Shown here: piece by piece, positions 1-12,245 of the stretch | Position numbering within the stretch: the stretch's first letter is position 1 | How the letters are laid out: each line of letters begins with the position of its first letter | Assembly (NCBI GenBank): GCA_963921795.1 | Contig: OY997647.1 | Coordinates: 55,737,003 to 55,801,002, forward strand | DNA length: 64,000 bases | Source of the DNA: Nannobrachium achirus | Lineage: Eukaryota > Chordata > Actinopteri > Myctophiformes > Myctophidae | Direction of reading: 5' to 3' | Position numbers and translations under genes: made by a program | Notes under the pieces: model-generated | Database searches by the model: none | Seen by the model: only the letters and a program-made list of their open reading frames with translations | What the model was told of the DNA's origin: nothing

Positions 1-716
1 AACTGCAGTGGCTGCAGAACCACCAGCAGTGGAGGGCTCTGGGGCAGCAGTAGCCATTCGTGCTGTGTGTGTCTGGTGCCCACTGCCCAGTCTGATCATT
101 GCAGTTTGGCTGTTTCCGTGCTTGTGCTCTTGCTTACATGCCTGTCTCCAATCAATCAATCAATCAATAAAAGTGTGAACCTAGCGTGGCCGTTCACGAC
201 TGCTTTGGTGAGTGGCGTAGCGGCAAGTCGTCCGAGTCAGCGTGTCTCAAGTCGAGTCGAGTCGCGAGTCATTGTCTTCCAAGTCAAGTCAAGTCTCAAG
301 TTTTTGTCCTTATGTCCGAGTCAAGTCCAAGTCGTCAAAATATGACTCCCAAGTCAAGTCAAGTCGAGTCATCATGACTCGAGTCCAATTGTCTGCTCTG
401 TAGTGATTGAGTGGTCTGAATGGATGGGAACCGAGCACGGCCAAATTCACATTAATTCTTGCATGAGGCTGCCCTCTGCTGCCAGTATCGCCACAGTACA
501 TGTTGTGTAATAAAAAAAAATAAAAAAAAATGTCTATCTATCTACTATAACGTTGCAAAGGTAAGCTGCTTTTTGCTGGCACCAGACCCAATAAATAAAT
601 AATAACATCTGGCAGTAAAACTGTTAATGATTATGATTATTATTATTAGTAGTAGTATTATTAGTATTATTGTTGTTGTTGTTGTTGTTGCAAATGTTTG
701 TTGTGTTATGTTCCAG
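1..716. other. 5' flank, no gene recognised
   Basis: No coding exon could be supported before the splice acceptor at 711-716. The stretch holds a short tandem repeat of AAGTC/GAGTC type at about 232-376, A-rich runs near 511-530, and TTA/TTG trinucleotide runs at about 635-690 just before the acceptor. Upstream exons of the FIIND-CARD gene may lie here unrecognised or left of the window. Confidence 0.5.
232..376. repeat. AAGTC-type minisatellite
   Basis: Irregular tandem repetition of AAGTC, GAGTC and CAAGTC words. Short ORFs crossing it are products of the repeat, not genes. Confidence 0.75.
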
Positions 717-3700
717 TGGGTGTTGAAACACCATTTGAGACATTGAGTTTATCCAGCTGGTCACTTGACAAGAAGGTCTCTGATTGGTTCAAGGGACAGC
801 CTGCGTCCTTTTCAGGATATGAGACCATGAGTGAAGAACCTACCCAAGCAGACACTCATGTGATGGTGAGTGTGAGACATGAAGATGTTTCATAAATTTA
901 ACTTTAGTTTAGGCAAATATTTACACCTTTATGTAATGCAGCTGCATAGGTTGGATTCAATCGTTAACATGGTAATAATTACGAACCATGCAAAATGGAC
1001 ACAATCAGAACTATGTAACTATGTCTAAAAATGCCAAGTCATTATTCAAGTAGGACTCCCAGAATCTCCTTCGTAAGAGAAGAGACAGATGAGATGAAAT
1101 GAGAGAAAAACACATTTTGCTATTCTCCCAAAATATCTAAAATACAATCAATGTTGTAAAACTAACATCCACTTTTCAATTGAAAATATGTAAAGTGAAA
1201 ATCCTTATGAAGTATTCTTAATTGTTGTCTTTGTAAACAACAATCTCGGTTCAATGTTTATCCGTATAATTTCTCCATCTCCATCAACATTCAGAACACT
1301 GATTTATGTTATGTTTAATATAACATCAATAAACATTGTTTATTGATGTAATATGTTGGTCATGGGTGCCTGGCACCCACTGCAACCTGTATGTTCATAA
1401 AAGACCAAACGCTCAGATATCTGTCTTTGGATACTGGAAATCTTAAATTAGTTACTGTAAGTGATTTGCCAGAAATCAATAATAAGCAGGATAATTCAAT
1501 GGGGTTCATTGATTAAGTAACCTAAAATATGCTTTACTATTTTGAATGTAAATCTTTTAGACTGAATCGTGCTTAGAGAGTTTTATGATTTCTCCTCCAT
1601 TTTCAGGATGTGTCTGACATCTCAGAGGAGGAGGAGGAAGAGGATTCTGGTGAGAGTCATGGATCATGTTCATCTTTTACACAGGGTGAGAGACTCGAGG
1701 TACATATTATATTCAGTTAACTTTCCCAAAGGTAAGTCTTCAGTTTAAGTGAACAATAAAAGGTCGGCTTCAAATGCAAAAATACATTATATTCACATTT
1801 CTGGAGAACAGTACAAAGCATTGACATCTTTAATAATTAAAACAGATATACCAAATAGATCGTTGAGGGCTATACTTTAACTTAAAGGCCTGTCCATACT
1901 GTCTCCGACCACCAAACCTTTCGTCTGAAAGGTCCGGTTCAACTACAAAATGACGTCACTCGCATCTTCTGAAAAGCATTAATTAGAGTTCAGAAAGCGG
2001 CACGTTGGAAAGTAGGACCTCTCTGACCAAAAGGTCTGTGGTCAGAGACAGTATGGACAGGCCTTTAAGTTAAGGCATAAGAGCCCCCTGGCCTAGACTC
2101 TGACTAACGCACACAAACACTCACTCACTAACTACTGGTCCCCCCCTTTTTCCCCACCAAATCTCTCAGCTGAAAATAGCTGATCTACGAGCTCACAACA
2201 TGACGCGCTGTGAGCTTGTAGATCATCTGTTTTTACCAAATGTTTACATATCTATACAGAATGTTCATATATTATTGTCCTGTCCAGAATAGTGAGTCTA
2301 GGGTTGATATGTTTATACTATCATGTTCACACTGTGTCCATTTAACTCTTACTTCATACTGGAGGGGGAGGGGCCACCTCCATGCATGATGTAAGAACAA
2401 AATGGCCGCTGTGTGAATATGGTTTATTGAGTTTACTGTGATATTTCTGTATAGTCATATGTATCAGACCTCATGTCTTCTATACTCATCATGTTTAATG
2501 AATGTTTGTTGGTTTTCTTCTGTAGAGATGAAACAGTTTGGTCAGATGGAGATGAAGTCCATGGATCAGACACCAACACCTCCCCTTCCTCCTGGTGACA
2601 AGGTTATATTACTTATTATGTTTTACTTACATAATTCTAGCCCTTTTATTTACCTTTTTTTCTACACTAAATACAATTTAGTGTTAGTTTTTAATATAAT
2701 ATGGGGTATTTGTCTGACGCAACATATACAAATAAAGTTCACTGGAAAAGCTATCCCTTTCTATCCCTTTAACCTACAACTCCTGTGTTGTGTTGAGTGC
2801 AGCGTGTGCGATAGACGGACGTGTCGCTTTTCGTGTCCAAAGTGAGAAGTTGCGATATATTCATTCTTCATTTTTTAGCACATTCAGAAAATGATTCGTG
2901 GTTTCTGTTTATTTTTCTGTACTATAAAGTGACAATGAGTGAAATACCTCCAGGTCCTCACCCTGTAGTTGGTACTGATCTGGACCATTTAATAAACATA
3001 TCAGTCCATTTATAATATTTATTATGCACTGTACGTACTTACAAAACATGCTTTCAGAGACTGTTTAATAACTATTGGTCCAAACCACAGACATAAGAAA
3101 CATGTGTTGAATGAGATGAATTTGAAACAAGCTATTCAGAGCATATCGGTCAGATAGTGCTTTTACCTCTTCACCTGAAGTATCTCCCCTATCATGATGG
3201 ATCAAACAGGAGAACCCTGTTCCCCTGGTCCCCTTTCCCTGAAATTGGAATTAAGCATTTAGAATTCAGGTTCTATATAGTCTATAATACCTATAGAAAT
3301 GAGGGAATATTTCAACAAAACACTAACTAACATTTTGTTAAAGATTGACAATGCAAGGATTTTTTGAATATATCTAACACAGTTCACCTGTTCCACCTAA
3401 CATAGTTCTTACTTCTCGTATTGAATCCTACACACCAAGTTTGCCTCAAGGCTGGTGTGATCCTTTTGCAAAATGGTCTCTAGTGTTTACGTATGATACT
3501 GTATGCTTATTTAATATTCGTGACTTTATTTTCTATTTTTAGGTGATTTCCCATGTTGGCTCAGGGACTCATTTAAAAGATGAGCAGGTGAGCAATTTGG
3601 AGCAAAAAGGAAGTCTCACATCTTCCTTCTCCACAGCTGAGGTGGTGAAGCTCGCTGAGATGGAAGACACTCTGCCTGAGAAGAAAGACTTGGATGAAGA

Positions 3701-5513
3701 AAGAGACATTAACGTGTCCCTTAGAGGTAGAGGCAAGCATACAAGAAAGGAGAAGCATTGTGAGATGGAAGACACTCCAGAGGAGACAAAACAGTTGGAT
3801 GAAGAAAGAGACAGAAGAAGAGTGAAGCATGCTACAGAGATGCCTGAGGAGAAATCTGAGCGGACTCTGTTTGACCCTCCCTTCACACCTAGTGATAACC
3901 TTCCCATTCAGTCCCAGTCTCAACCCCAGATCCACCCATTGGAACCCGGCAAGCATCACTCAATCACTGGAACCCCTTCTCCATCTCCTAGCACATCCTC
4001 TGACTCCTCACTCAGCAGACCACACATGGTTTCTTCACAGATAACACAAGACAGAGAGAGAAGAGAAGAAGAGTTGAAGGAGACTGATCTTCCCTCATCA
4101 AACCTCCCTCTGCTTCCCTCTGCACTTATAGATGAGTCTGATATTCCCTCCTCCCAGGATGCTCCACAAGAAGTAATTACATCCAAAACGTATCCCTCCG
4201 TTGTTATAGTCTCCCCCATGTTGTCTTCAACATCACAACAGTCCTCTCATGATTCCCCAGGTGAAACAATGTCAAGTGACACAGCCTGCGATTTGTCGAC
4301 CACAGACCATGCTGTTACAGAGTCCCTGCCCTCCCCACATCCTTCATTGGAGCTCCAAGATGAAAATGATCTAAGTTCATGCTTCAGTGGTTTGAGTCAA
4401 ACATTTACACCTGAGATCATTGTTGTGGAAAACCAGGAAAGCTACAGGTTCCACTCTACACAAACAGGACTGTTCCAATGCAGTGTGACCGACCTTGGGT
4501 TTAAGATGGAGACAGAGGGAGATGTGACTTACAGGACAGTCCCATGGCATGGAAGGCTTCTATCCCAACTTGACAAGAGGCCTGCAGGACCACTGTTTGA
4601 TATAAACGGTTCTGTGTGTCAGCTACGCTTTCCTCATTGTGAGATCCTCTCTACGGGTGCAGGCAAGTTCTTGTCTGTTGTCCATGTGAAGGATGATGAT
4701 AGCTTTGAGCTGATCAAACCACATATGATCACAGAAACTCATGTCATCATAGATGTAACTGGGTTATCTTTCTATGGTCTCATCATCGAGAAGTTGTTCG
4801 GGCCCTGGCCTGTCCAGGCATTGGTGTCACTGTTTTATACACCACCGATTAATGATGATCATTCCAGGTCGACCCTGAAAGTGTTGCTGCTGCCCCGGAA
4901 CGTTGTGCTGAGTGATGTCCTGAAGGAAAGGAGGAAATTAAATGGAGAAGAAATCTACATTGAAATGCCTCCCTGTAAACTAGTCCCAAAGCAAGAATAC
5001 ACCCTCTCCACTTCCCCTCAAGATGATTCCATCCTAATTCAACCAAATGAGGCAGAGTTTGTAATTGATGAATCATCCTATCCTAATTACATCAGCACAT
5101 TTGACATGATTTTAAAGCAAAGGTTTAGTTCTATTAGTCTACTTTTAAAAAGCAGTAAGACCTCTGACTGTCCATGGAAACGAGAGGTAGACCTTTCAGC
5201 TGCTGCTTTAAGAAAACAAGAATTTCAACGTACACTGACTCTTCCAACAGAAGAGAGGCTGTTTTCTGTGAGGGACAGCTTCATTGACAGCGTTTCTCTT
5301 CCCAATCTCAACTCTCTCCTGGACAAGCTTTTCACAAGGGAGGTGTTAACTGATGCTGAGCGGGAGGACGCTGCTGAGATGCCGTCAAAAAAAGAAAAGG
5401 CACGCTGTGTCATCGACACGGTGAGGCGCAAAGGACCTGAAGCGAGTTCAACAATGATAGTGATTCTCTGTGAGCTGGACACGTGCCTCTCTAAACATCT
5501 TGGGTTGATGTAG
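717..5513 (+). CDS. FIIND-CARD protein, NLRP1/CARD8-like, 3' exons
   Basis: Four exons join in frame: 717-865, 1607-1685, 2526-2602 and 3543-5513 (TAG 5511-5513), all with AG/GT borders. Phases match: exon 1 ends in phase 0, exon 2 leaves one base, exon 3 supplies two, and exon 3 ends in phase 0. The first three exons are acidic linker. The last exon encodes about 290 residues of Ser/Pro/Glu-rich disordered linker, a FIIND (ZU5-UPA-like) domain from about 4425 to 5180, and a C-terminal CARD from about 5270 to 5508. In this family FIIND self-cleaves before a serine, freeing a UPA-CARD fragment that nucleates an inflammasome in the cytosol. The family histidine aligns at 4683-4685 (in VVHVKDD) and the nucleophilic serine at 4767-4769 (in TGLSFYG), but the residue before the serine is Leu, not the usual Phe. 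No NACHT or LRR is in the window, so the 5' end is unknown. The domain call is firm; which family member it is remains open. Confidence 0.85.
1877..2073. mobile_element. Foldback MITE with TTAA flanks
   Basis: Inverted termini of about 33 bp (start CTTAAAGGCCTGTCCATACT; the right end is its reverse complement apart from one base near the inner edge) enclose about 190 bp without an ORF. TTAA lies on each side (1877-1880 and 2070-2073), the target duplication used by piggyBac and Kolobok superfamilies. It sits inside an intron of the FIIND-CARD gene. The superfamily is an inference from the TSD only. Confidence 0.8.
2170..2236. repeat. Dispersed short hairpin (AGCTCACA family)
   Basis: Arms read roughly AAAATAGCTGATCTACGAGC and its complement around a loop near ACATGACGCG. 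It is a member of a short hairpin family also at about 36463, 36880, 39875 and 54645. Confidence 0.7.
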
Positions 5514-5640
5514 AACTGGACTCGTACATAAGACTTGGGTGTAAAATGCTCATGAATAATCTCCCCCGTTCCGTGGCTGCTTACAGATCACAACACTGAC
5601 TCTTTGCTCCGTCTGACCCGGCTGTCCACACCATAGACTG

Positions 5641-7117
5641 TAGGTCCACACCCTCGCCATGACCGCTTCCGGTCACTCTCAACCAAGCACCCACAGCCCC
5701 TGCACTGTCCCCTTGTGGCCGGGTGGACCTTATATTCCCATCTCCATCCTCACTGCACTACCTCTCAGCTCCCCTCACTGCACCATAGATCTAATAAATC
5801 CTCCCAGCAAAAGTATTAGCCCCGCTTCCATCCCTGTCTGGACAACCCAGACATCTAGGAAAACACCTTCTCACCATCAAGATGGAGTGGATGCCCGAAA
5901 CCTCACTGAACTGACTGATTTACACCCACCTCTCCCCAATAAATCCAAGCTAAGATGGCATTAATCAATGCCAGGTCACTAACCACAAAGTAATTTGTTT
6001 TAAATATATATATTTTTTCCACATCTCAGGGCTTAGACTTTTTACTTATTACTGAGACCTGGGTTCAAACAGGGGAGTCATGCCGCCTCACTGCACTTTG
6101 TCCCATGAATGTACATTTTCTGCCACACTCCCAAAAAAAGGTCTGCCTGCTCGCCCGTCTCCCCACATAAACAACCTGACCGCCAGCCAGTCTTCATCCT
6201 CCTACACAGCTGCTCCTAACACTGCCACCATTGTGCCCCCCCTGCCCTCTCCTTCTGGGCATCCTTGACACCATCGCTCCTCTCAAAGCCAGACAGTCCA
6301 AACCACTAATGATGCCTGCCGTGCCGCCAGGAAAGACTGTAGACGTGCAGAACGCAAGTGGAAAAAAGGACAAGATCCAAGTGTCCTATGAAATACTGGG
6401 TGACTCCTTGACCACCTACCAAACCACAGTCACTTCTACAAGAATCCACTACTACTCAAACATCATCATCACAACAAAGTGCCATAGGCCAAAAGTTCTT
6501 CTGTTGGACACCATAAATCTCATTCTCACCCCTAGTGTAAATGCCATCCTGGATGTGTCCCACACCACCTGTGAAGTCTTCCTCTTGTTCTTCATGGACA
6601 AGGTAGCCACCATCAGGTCAGACCTTCCACCCACCCCCAGCGACCATCTCACCCTTCCCATGCCAACTGACACTCTATGCCACTTCAAGCCACTCTCCCT
6701 CTCCTGGCTGTTTGACCACTGTCTCCCTCATGAAACCCACAACCTGCTCAGTGGACATCATCCCCTCACACCTAGCCAAGGAGGCTTTTGACAGCCTAGG
6801 CCGCAGTGTCCTGTCTGTCACCAACAGATCCCTGATCTCAGGCCATAGTCCAACACATTATCATAAAAACCTGGCCTAAACCCCACAGATCCAGCAAACT
6901 TCCACCCAATCTCCAAACTCCCCTTCCTGTCAAAAGCGTTGTTCTCTCCCAACTTCAATCATTCTTAGACTAAAATGCTTCCCTCAAGGACTTCTAGTCT
7001 GGGTTTTGTGTAATGTACATCTCTGAGACGGCTCATTGACTGCCACGTGACGAGATTCCCAAGATATATTAGTTATAACACTGCTATTGTAAATGTGCTC
7101 TATAAATCAAATTGACT
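5641..7117 (+). pseudogene. Degenerate LINE ORF2 (L2-like), endonuclease part and linker
   Basis: Broken reading frames retain LINE signatures. An endonuclease-type INARSLTTK lies near 5960-5990 and LLITETWVQTG near 6037-6075. The segment 6290-6620 is the conserved linker between endonuclease and reverse transcriptase (Arg/Lys-rich start, then SNIIITTKCHRPKVLLLDTI and FFMDKVATIR). The reverse transcriptase is mostly deleted. A 3' tail at about 7080-7117 (GTGCTCTATAAATCAAATTG) resembles L2-type 3' ends. Stops and frameshifts throughout mean it is dead. It lies directly 3' of the FIIND-CARD gene and could supply part of its 3' UTR. Confidence 0.75.
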
Positions 7118-8209
7118 TGACAGCTGCTGCAACTGTAGAACATACAATCTTATCACTGTTAAAATCAAATGTCCTTTCCTATTCATCTCGTCCTCTTTGC
7201 CTGGGAACTATGACAATCACAAATGGAAAGACAGAGGTCAACATTATGGATTCTCTACTGAAATATGCGTTCTTAGACATTCTACAAGAGATGTGATTTT
7301 GTGCAAATAAATACATTTAACATGTTAAATGATCATGGACTCTAGATTATTATGGAAGTTTGGACTTTACAAAGCTTTTCAATGCTTGTGTAATTCAGAC
7401 TGTTGGATTTTCTATTACAACTATTGTCAACCAGAAAGTATTTTAGAATCTAGGAATGGAATTGTTGACAATATTTCAAAAGTTCCTGTGATCAATTATT
7501 CTGTATTTTCAAATAAAACCTATATTTGTTCTATATTGATAATCCACTTGCCTTCTTTATGTTTCTAAATGTGTGTATCAATTTACTAAAGGTTCAGCTA
7601 AGTTGTACATTTAACTTAAATTGTTATTCTTCATTATTATTAGTGCCATTATTATTAGTACCAGACTATTGTTCTAGGTATGATGACTTTGATGTTTTCA
7701 TTTCACTTTTCTGTAATCCTAAAACTCCATTGAGTTCAATGGACCTTTTCTGATTGGACAATATCATGTCCAATCAGACAGGATTGGTCATGCTTCACGT
7801 GACATCACAATGTCTAATGTACAGTAAATGGTAAGACAGAATTCATTTCCCAGAGGATTCCTCGCCTCAGTGCAACCACACTTGCAATTTCCCAGAATTT
7901 CACCTTTCTAGTTATTCTAGCACGTGCACACATAGACATCAAAGGGGACTTGAGCCCCTGCCCTTTTTCCGTCTGTAAAAAGTGCCCTCTCCAGACCATG
8001 AATGCAGTTTTTACTATGGTGAAAAGAATACAAATGCCCCTCTTTCCATGCCATACCTGAAGGCAGCATTCAAGAGAATTGCCTTGTCCAAACTTGAATA
8101 CTGCATCTTATGTTGAAAGAATTGCCATCTCTTTGTAGAAATCCATGCCGTAACCTCATCTACAGTATTGACTTGATTATGCATCAGTGTGGTATCATTC
8201 ATAAAAATT
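7118..8209. other. AT-rich spacer, no gene recognised
   Basis: No supported gene. A segment at about 7870-7925 (CAACCACACTTGCAATTTCC) resembles 27610-27655, so part of this is an old repeat. Short ORFs here have no recognisable domain. Confidence 0.5.
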
Positions 8210-8960
8210 AGCCGACCTCCAAGCTCACAACACGTTGCAGCGCGACACGTTGGGTAACGGGGCCGTTTTTACGGGGCCATTTACGAGCATTCACCTCGGT
8301 GCGGGGCCGTCACCACCTGCCCCAGGTGTCCGGTTCTCTGACCCTTGATCCATGATACCCGAATGGACCTGGCGATTGGCTGTTACATCTATCAATCACC
8401 CCCGCACCTCCCTTTTTTCTCCTCCCGTCAGTGCTATTGGCTGCCTTGTTGTGTCACGTGACTTGTCAGGAACTATGGCACTAGTTTTAATGATGAACAA
8501 CAATATGCTCTGTCTACTGCAGCATTATAATTAACACATGGGCTGCTCAGGTTTATAACATTCCTAGCTGTTACTGCTGCCGCCGCTCACTCACACTTTA
8601 TTTTGAAGAGCCTCGGAAGCTTTGTGCGTGTGCACGTGGGTGTCCACTGACGATTGAGGAAGATAATCCCTTTGTTTACAAAAGCTCGCGAAACTATAAT
8701 CCAAACGGGAGCCGACCATCGCGTTATAGTGTTGCCGTGAAAACAATCAGATCTCTGCTTCCCTGGCGTTCTTTTCACCTCATTCATAGATAAAGCCCTT
8801 CTTATGTTTCAGAGCAGAATGGAAAGTAATGTAAGCTGCCTCCGCCATTTCCTCCCTCTCTCTCTGCCTGCTGCGGGGTGACGTAATGGACTCGGGTCAT
8901 TCAGAGGGCAGGCTGCAGCAAATACAGTTAACCCTATGTTGCCTCATCTCTCAACGAGAT
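8210..8960. promoter_or_regulatory. GC-richer promoter-like stretch
   Basis: This stretch is richer in GC and CpG than its AT-rich flanks. It holds two inverted CCAAT boxes (GCGATTGGCTG near 8371 and CTATTGGCTG near 8433) and a perfect palindromic E-box GTCACGTGAC near 8453-8462, of the kind bound by USF/TFE factors. No annotated gene starts beside it except the short duplicated ORF at 9023. The call rests on composition and motifs only. Confidence 0.35.
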
Positions 8961-9016
8961 AACTCCTTTTGGCAGGGTGACACCTAGTGGCCTTAACTCG
9001 TCCGGCTACCCAAGTG

Positions 9017-9208
9017 TTAACAATGGCTAAGAAGAAAGATTACACATCTAAAGAAAACATGGATTTATTGATCCTGTCCGCATTGATTGACTGGGAAATA
9101 CAAATTAACAGTGGATTATCATTAACAATGGCTAAGAAGAAAGATTACACATCTAAAGAAAACATGGATTTATTGTTCCTGTCTGCATTATTGACTGGGA
9201 AATACGGT
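9017..9208 (+). repeat. In-frame tandem duplication of a short ORF
   Basis: Two nearly identical copies of about 85 bp are offset by 105 bp (35 codons), so both stay in one frame. Each starts with an ATG in good context (AACAATGGCT; 9023 and 9128) and encodes MAKKKDYTSKENMDLL followed by a few divergent residues. The second copy runs into a possible splice donor (ACGGTAATG near 9204). No protein family is recognised. It could be a 5' coding exon or chance. Confidence 0.45.
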
Positions 9209-9511
9209 AATGTCCAGGGGTGAGCAGAAACATGCAATGGTAAGAAAGAAATAATATTTACACCTCTTCATAATAACGTTTGGGTCCGGCTTCATTTTCC
9301 CCGGGCTCATTTGGGTTCGGGTAGTTAAAATTTGACCTGTGAAGGCCTCTAGATCAGAGGGTTGTTTTCAGCCCATGAGCCCAACAGACATCTGACAGCT
9401 GAGGACATTGCAAGAAGACTCATTCATCTCTAAATGAAGCAGCCCATTATTGCCATTATGCATAATTTGAACAATTGTTTTCTAAGGTGATCTAATGATC
9501 ATTATTATTAT
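9209..9511. other. spacer, nothing recognised
   Basis: AT-rich sequence with no supportable feature. Confidence 0.5.
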
Positions 9512-10138
9512 AATGTCAGGTTTAAGAGTCTTTTTTAATGCAGTTAGCAGCAGCAGCAGGCAAATAAACAGACGCATTTCGGCTAGTAGTCAAGCGGCTA
9601 CAAGTCAATTTATTGATAGAATCGTTCACTTTGTGATACAAGCACCAAATTTGGCATGAACTATGCCTAGAACCTACTTGTTCAGAAAGCAAGTTAGCCA
9701 CTCAATTAAAAACAAATAGGGTTGGGGTCCCATTGACTTTCTATAAAAATAATACAAAAAAATAAATCTGCTTCAAATAGCATGTGAGGGGTCAAACTAG
9801 GGCTTTTTCATGGTGCTGAATCCATTGTAAGCATCTGTTTTGCACAAAAAACATTCCTTGGGCTAAAAACGGACCCCATAAAACCATGGTTTAGTGATGA
9901 GTCATCACTTTTCTGGTTTTCCCGCTTTTGTGGGGGCCTTTCTAGCCCAAGGAATGTTTTTCGTGCAAAACAAATGCTTGCATTGGATTCAGGCTCATGA
10001 AAAACCCCTAGTTTGCCCCCTCACTTGCTACTTAAAGGAGTGGTGACGCGCCCCGAAATTTAACATTGTGCTGCAGTGGGTCACGTGGTCTTTCTCCAAA
10101 CAGTCTGAAAAGGAGGCGGGCCGTATCAGTTAGTAGTG

Positions 10139-10204
10139 AATGTATACTTCGTCCGTTGTGCGGTGCCACGCAATGTATACTTCGTCCGTCGTGCGGTGCC
10201 GCGC
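10139..10204. repeat. 32-bp direct repeat, two copies
   Basis: Two tandem copies of AATGTATACTTCGTCCGTYG followed by TGCGGTGCC. Confidence 0.75.
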
Positions 10205-10264
10205 ACAACGTGATGCGTTGTTGTTAGCGTGTAGCCCAGCGCCGCACCGCACTATTTTCGAGAG

Positions 10265-10267
<3 letters not shown>

Positions 10268-10312
<45 letters not shown>

Positions 10313-10328
10313 AACGCACACACACACA
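10268..10328. repeat. CA microsatellite
   Basis: (CA)n with a few interruptions; the Cys/Val and Thr/His ORFs over it are artefacts. Confidence 0.95.
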
Positions 10329-11032
10329 GGCTACGCACACAGAGTGTATGAGCCACGGACCTCAGTCCTCCGACGGGCGTACCGCAGGACATATGGCTTG
10401 CTCCGGTCGGTCTGGTGGGGAGAAGCGTGTTGACCCTCGTAACTAATCTCTGACACCTTTTTTGAAGAAGACATGTACTTTTTCACCGGTCTAACCATTG
10501 ATTTTATAGCGAATGCTATATAATTTTTACCCCTAGAACTGATAGTTTTAAAGTTGGTTTAGAAAGTCGGAAACACACCTCGGACAGCTTTTGTTGGGTC
10601 AGTTTCAAAAGATAATGATATGGATGCTCGACTCCGCCCCTCCCCCCCATATATAGCCCAATCAAATTAATGTATTGCCGTTACTGTACAGAAAGTACTA
10701 CTTTCAGTAAACTACAATAAATTAATTTGATTGGGTAATTTAACATGGGGGTACATGACATCATTTAAAAAATTGGCTAATTTGATAGCAATAATTAGCT
10801 GTTTTGGCCATGTCACCCGACCTTCAAAGCAGATTTATTTTGTTGTATTATTTTACTGTATAGAAAGTCAATGGGACCCCAACCCTATTTGTTTTTAATT
10901 GAGTGGCTAACTTACTTTTTGGAAAAAGTAGGTCCAGAGGAAACTAACACTGATGACCGCCTAGCCGAAACGCGCCTGTTTGTTTGCCTGCTGCTGCTAA
11001 CTGCATTAAAAAAGACTCTTAAACCTGACATT

Positions 11033-11611
11033 GTGAGTGCGGATTATAACTTTTCACTTGATTATAGGCTACTTTGAATCTGCACCCGGAACCCCCTCAG
11101 ACCGCTTACTATAATCGAGTTGAGCTGACCTGTCCCTGCATGGAGAAAGTTACATTATTATTATAAACCAGGGCCAATGAAAGCCACAGCTCTAAACGAG
11201 ACTACCCCTGTAGACTTTAACCCATTAAGACCTGGACAGCATCTGAGTCACTTTAGGTTTTAACCACTTTAACTTTAATAAGGTTATACTTTGTTGTGTT
11301 ATACAACAATGGTCAAGGACTAGTATTATGTCTTATTCCATTTGCAATCTTTTATTCTATTAGGGGCCATATCTACACAGCATTAAACCATGTAATGTCT
11401 GCACAGCATTAAACCATGTCTACACAGCATTAAACCATGTCTACACAGCATTAACCCAATTCTACACAGCATTAACCCATGTCTACACAGCATTTATATC
11501 ATTTACTATAACTATAAAATAGGGCTCATTGTGTATTTTTGTAATAGTAATCTAAATCTACAAAGTAAACCTCTTTAAGTAACTGTATAGTGGAGTAACA
11601 GCTGTTACTAA
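11033..11611. other. spacer between foldback elements
   Basis: No gene recognised; includes a 20-21 bp tandem repeat (own entry). Confidence 0.5.
11362..11505. repeat. 20-21 bp tandem repeat (CTACACAGCATTAAACCATG)
   Basis: About six imperfect units of CTACACAGCATTAAACCATG, the second with CTGCACAG and the later ones with AACCCA. Confidence 0.85.
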
Positions 11612-12245
11612 TAGTCCGGGCATTTCGGGCAGTATGTTGATGGAATCGTGCACTTTATGAAAGAAGCATGACATTTGGCACAAAGTTAGAACATGCCATT
11701 TGGAACATTTTTGGCTATAGGGATGTGTCTTGGGAAACTTGTGGGAGCCAATCAAAGTTGGTGACTCAGACTTTACTATACAGTAAAATAATACAAAAAA
11801 AATGCTTTAAGGGTCAAACTAGAGTTTTTTCATGATTCTGAATCCAATGCAAGCATTTGTTTTGCACGAAAAACATTCCTTGGGCTAAAAACGGACCCCA
11901 TAAAACCATGGTTTAGTGATGAGTCCTCACTTTTCACAGTTTTGTGGGGGCCGTGTTTCGGAAAGGAATGGTTTTCGTCCAAAACAAATGCTTGCATTGG
12001 ATTCAGAATCATGAAAAAACCCTAGTTTGCCCTTTAACATGCTACTTAAAGCATTTTTTTAAATTATTTTACATAGTATAGTAAAGTCTATGAGAGCCCA
12101 ACTTGATTGGCTCCCACAAGTTTCCCAAGACAAATCTGCGATGTCCCTATAGCCAAAAATTTTCCATATGGCATGTTCTAACTGTGTGCCAAATTTCATG
12201 CTTCTTTCATAAAGTGCACGATTTGTGCACGAAACGCTCGGACTA
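11612..12245. mobile_element. Foldback element B, TSD TAA
   Basis: Termini TAGTCCGGGC and its near complement GCTCGGACTA. TAA lies on both sides (11609-11611 and 12246-12248). Outer arms of about 150 bp (with CGTGCACTTTATGAAAGAAG) surround the core hairpin TTGTTTTGCACGAAAAACAT shared with A, C and D. No ORF of note. Confidence 0.8.

Larger units (their letters stand above)
866..3542 (+). other. introns of the FIIND-CARD gene
   Basis: Three AT-rich introns (866-1606, 1686-2525, 2603-3542). The second holds a foldback MITE and a small hairpin. The ORFs at about 2438-2845 and 2821-3015 cross exon-intron borders or lie in introns and have no domain I recognise. Confidence 0.7.
9512..11032. mobile_element. 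Foldback element A
   Basis: Long inverted arms: AATGTCAGGTTTAAGAGTC at 9512 is matched by its complement ending at 11032, and pairing continues inward through the CAGCAGCAGGCAAA region and the AATAGGGTTGGGGTCCCATT region. The inside carries the core hairpin shared with elements B, C and D (left arm from about 9780, right arm to about 10035). It also carries an unrelated insert with a CA microsatellite and a smaller palindrome at about 10641-10750. I found no clear target duplication. No transposase ORF, so non-autonomous. Confidence 0.7.

Noticed and set aside
3569..3959. Minus-strand ORFs opposite the FIIND-CARD exon
   Set aside because: Shadows of the coding strand, without motifs.
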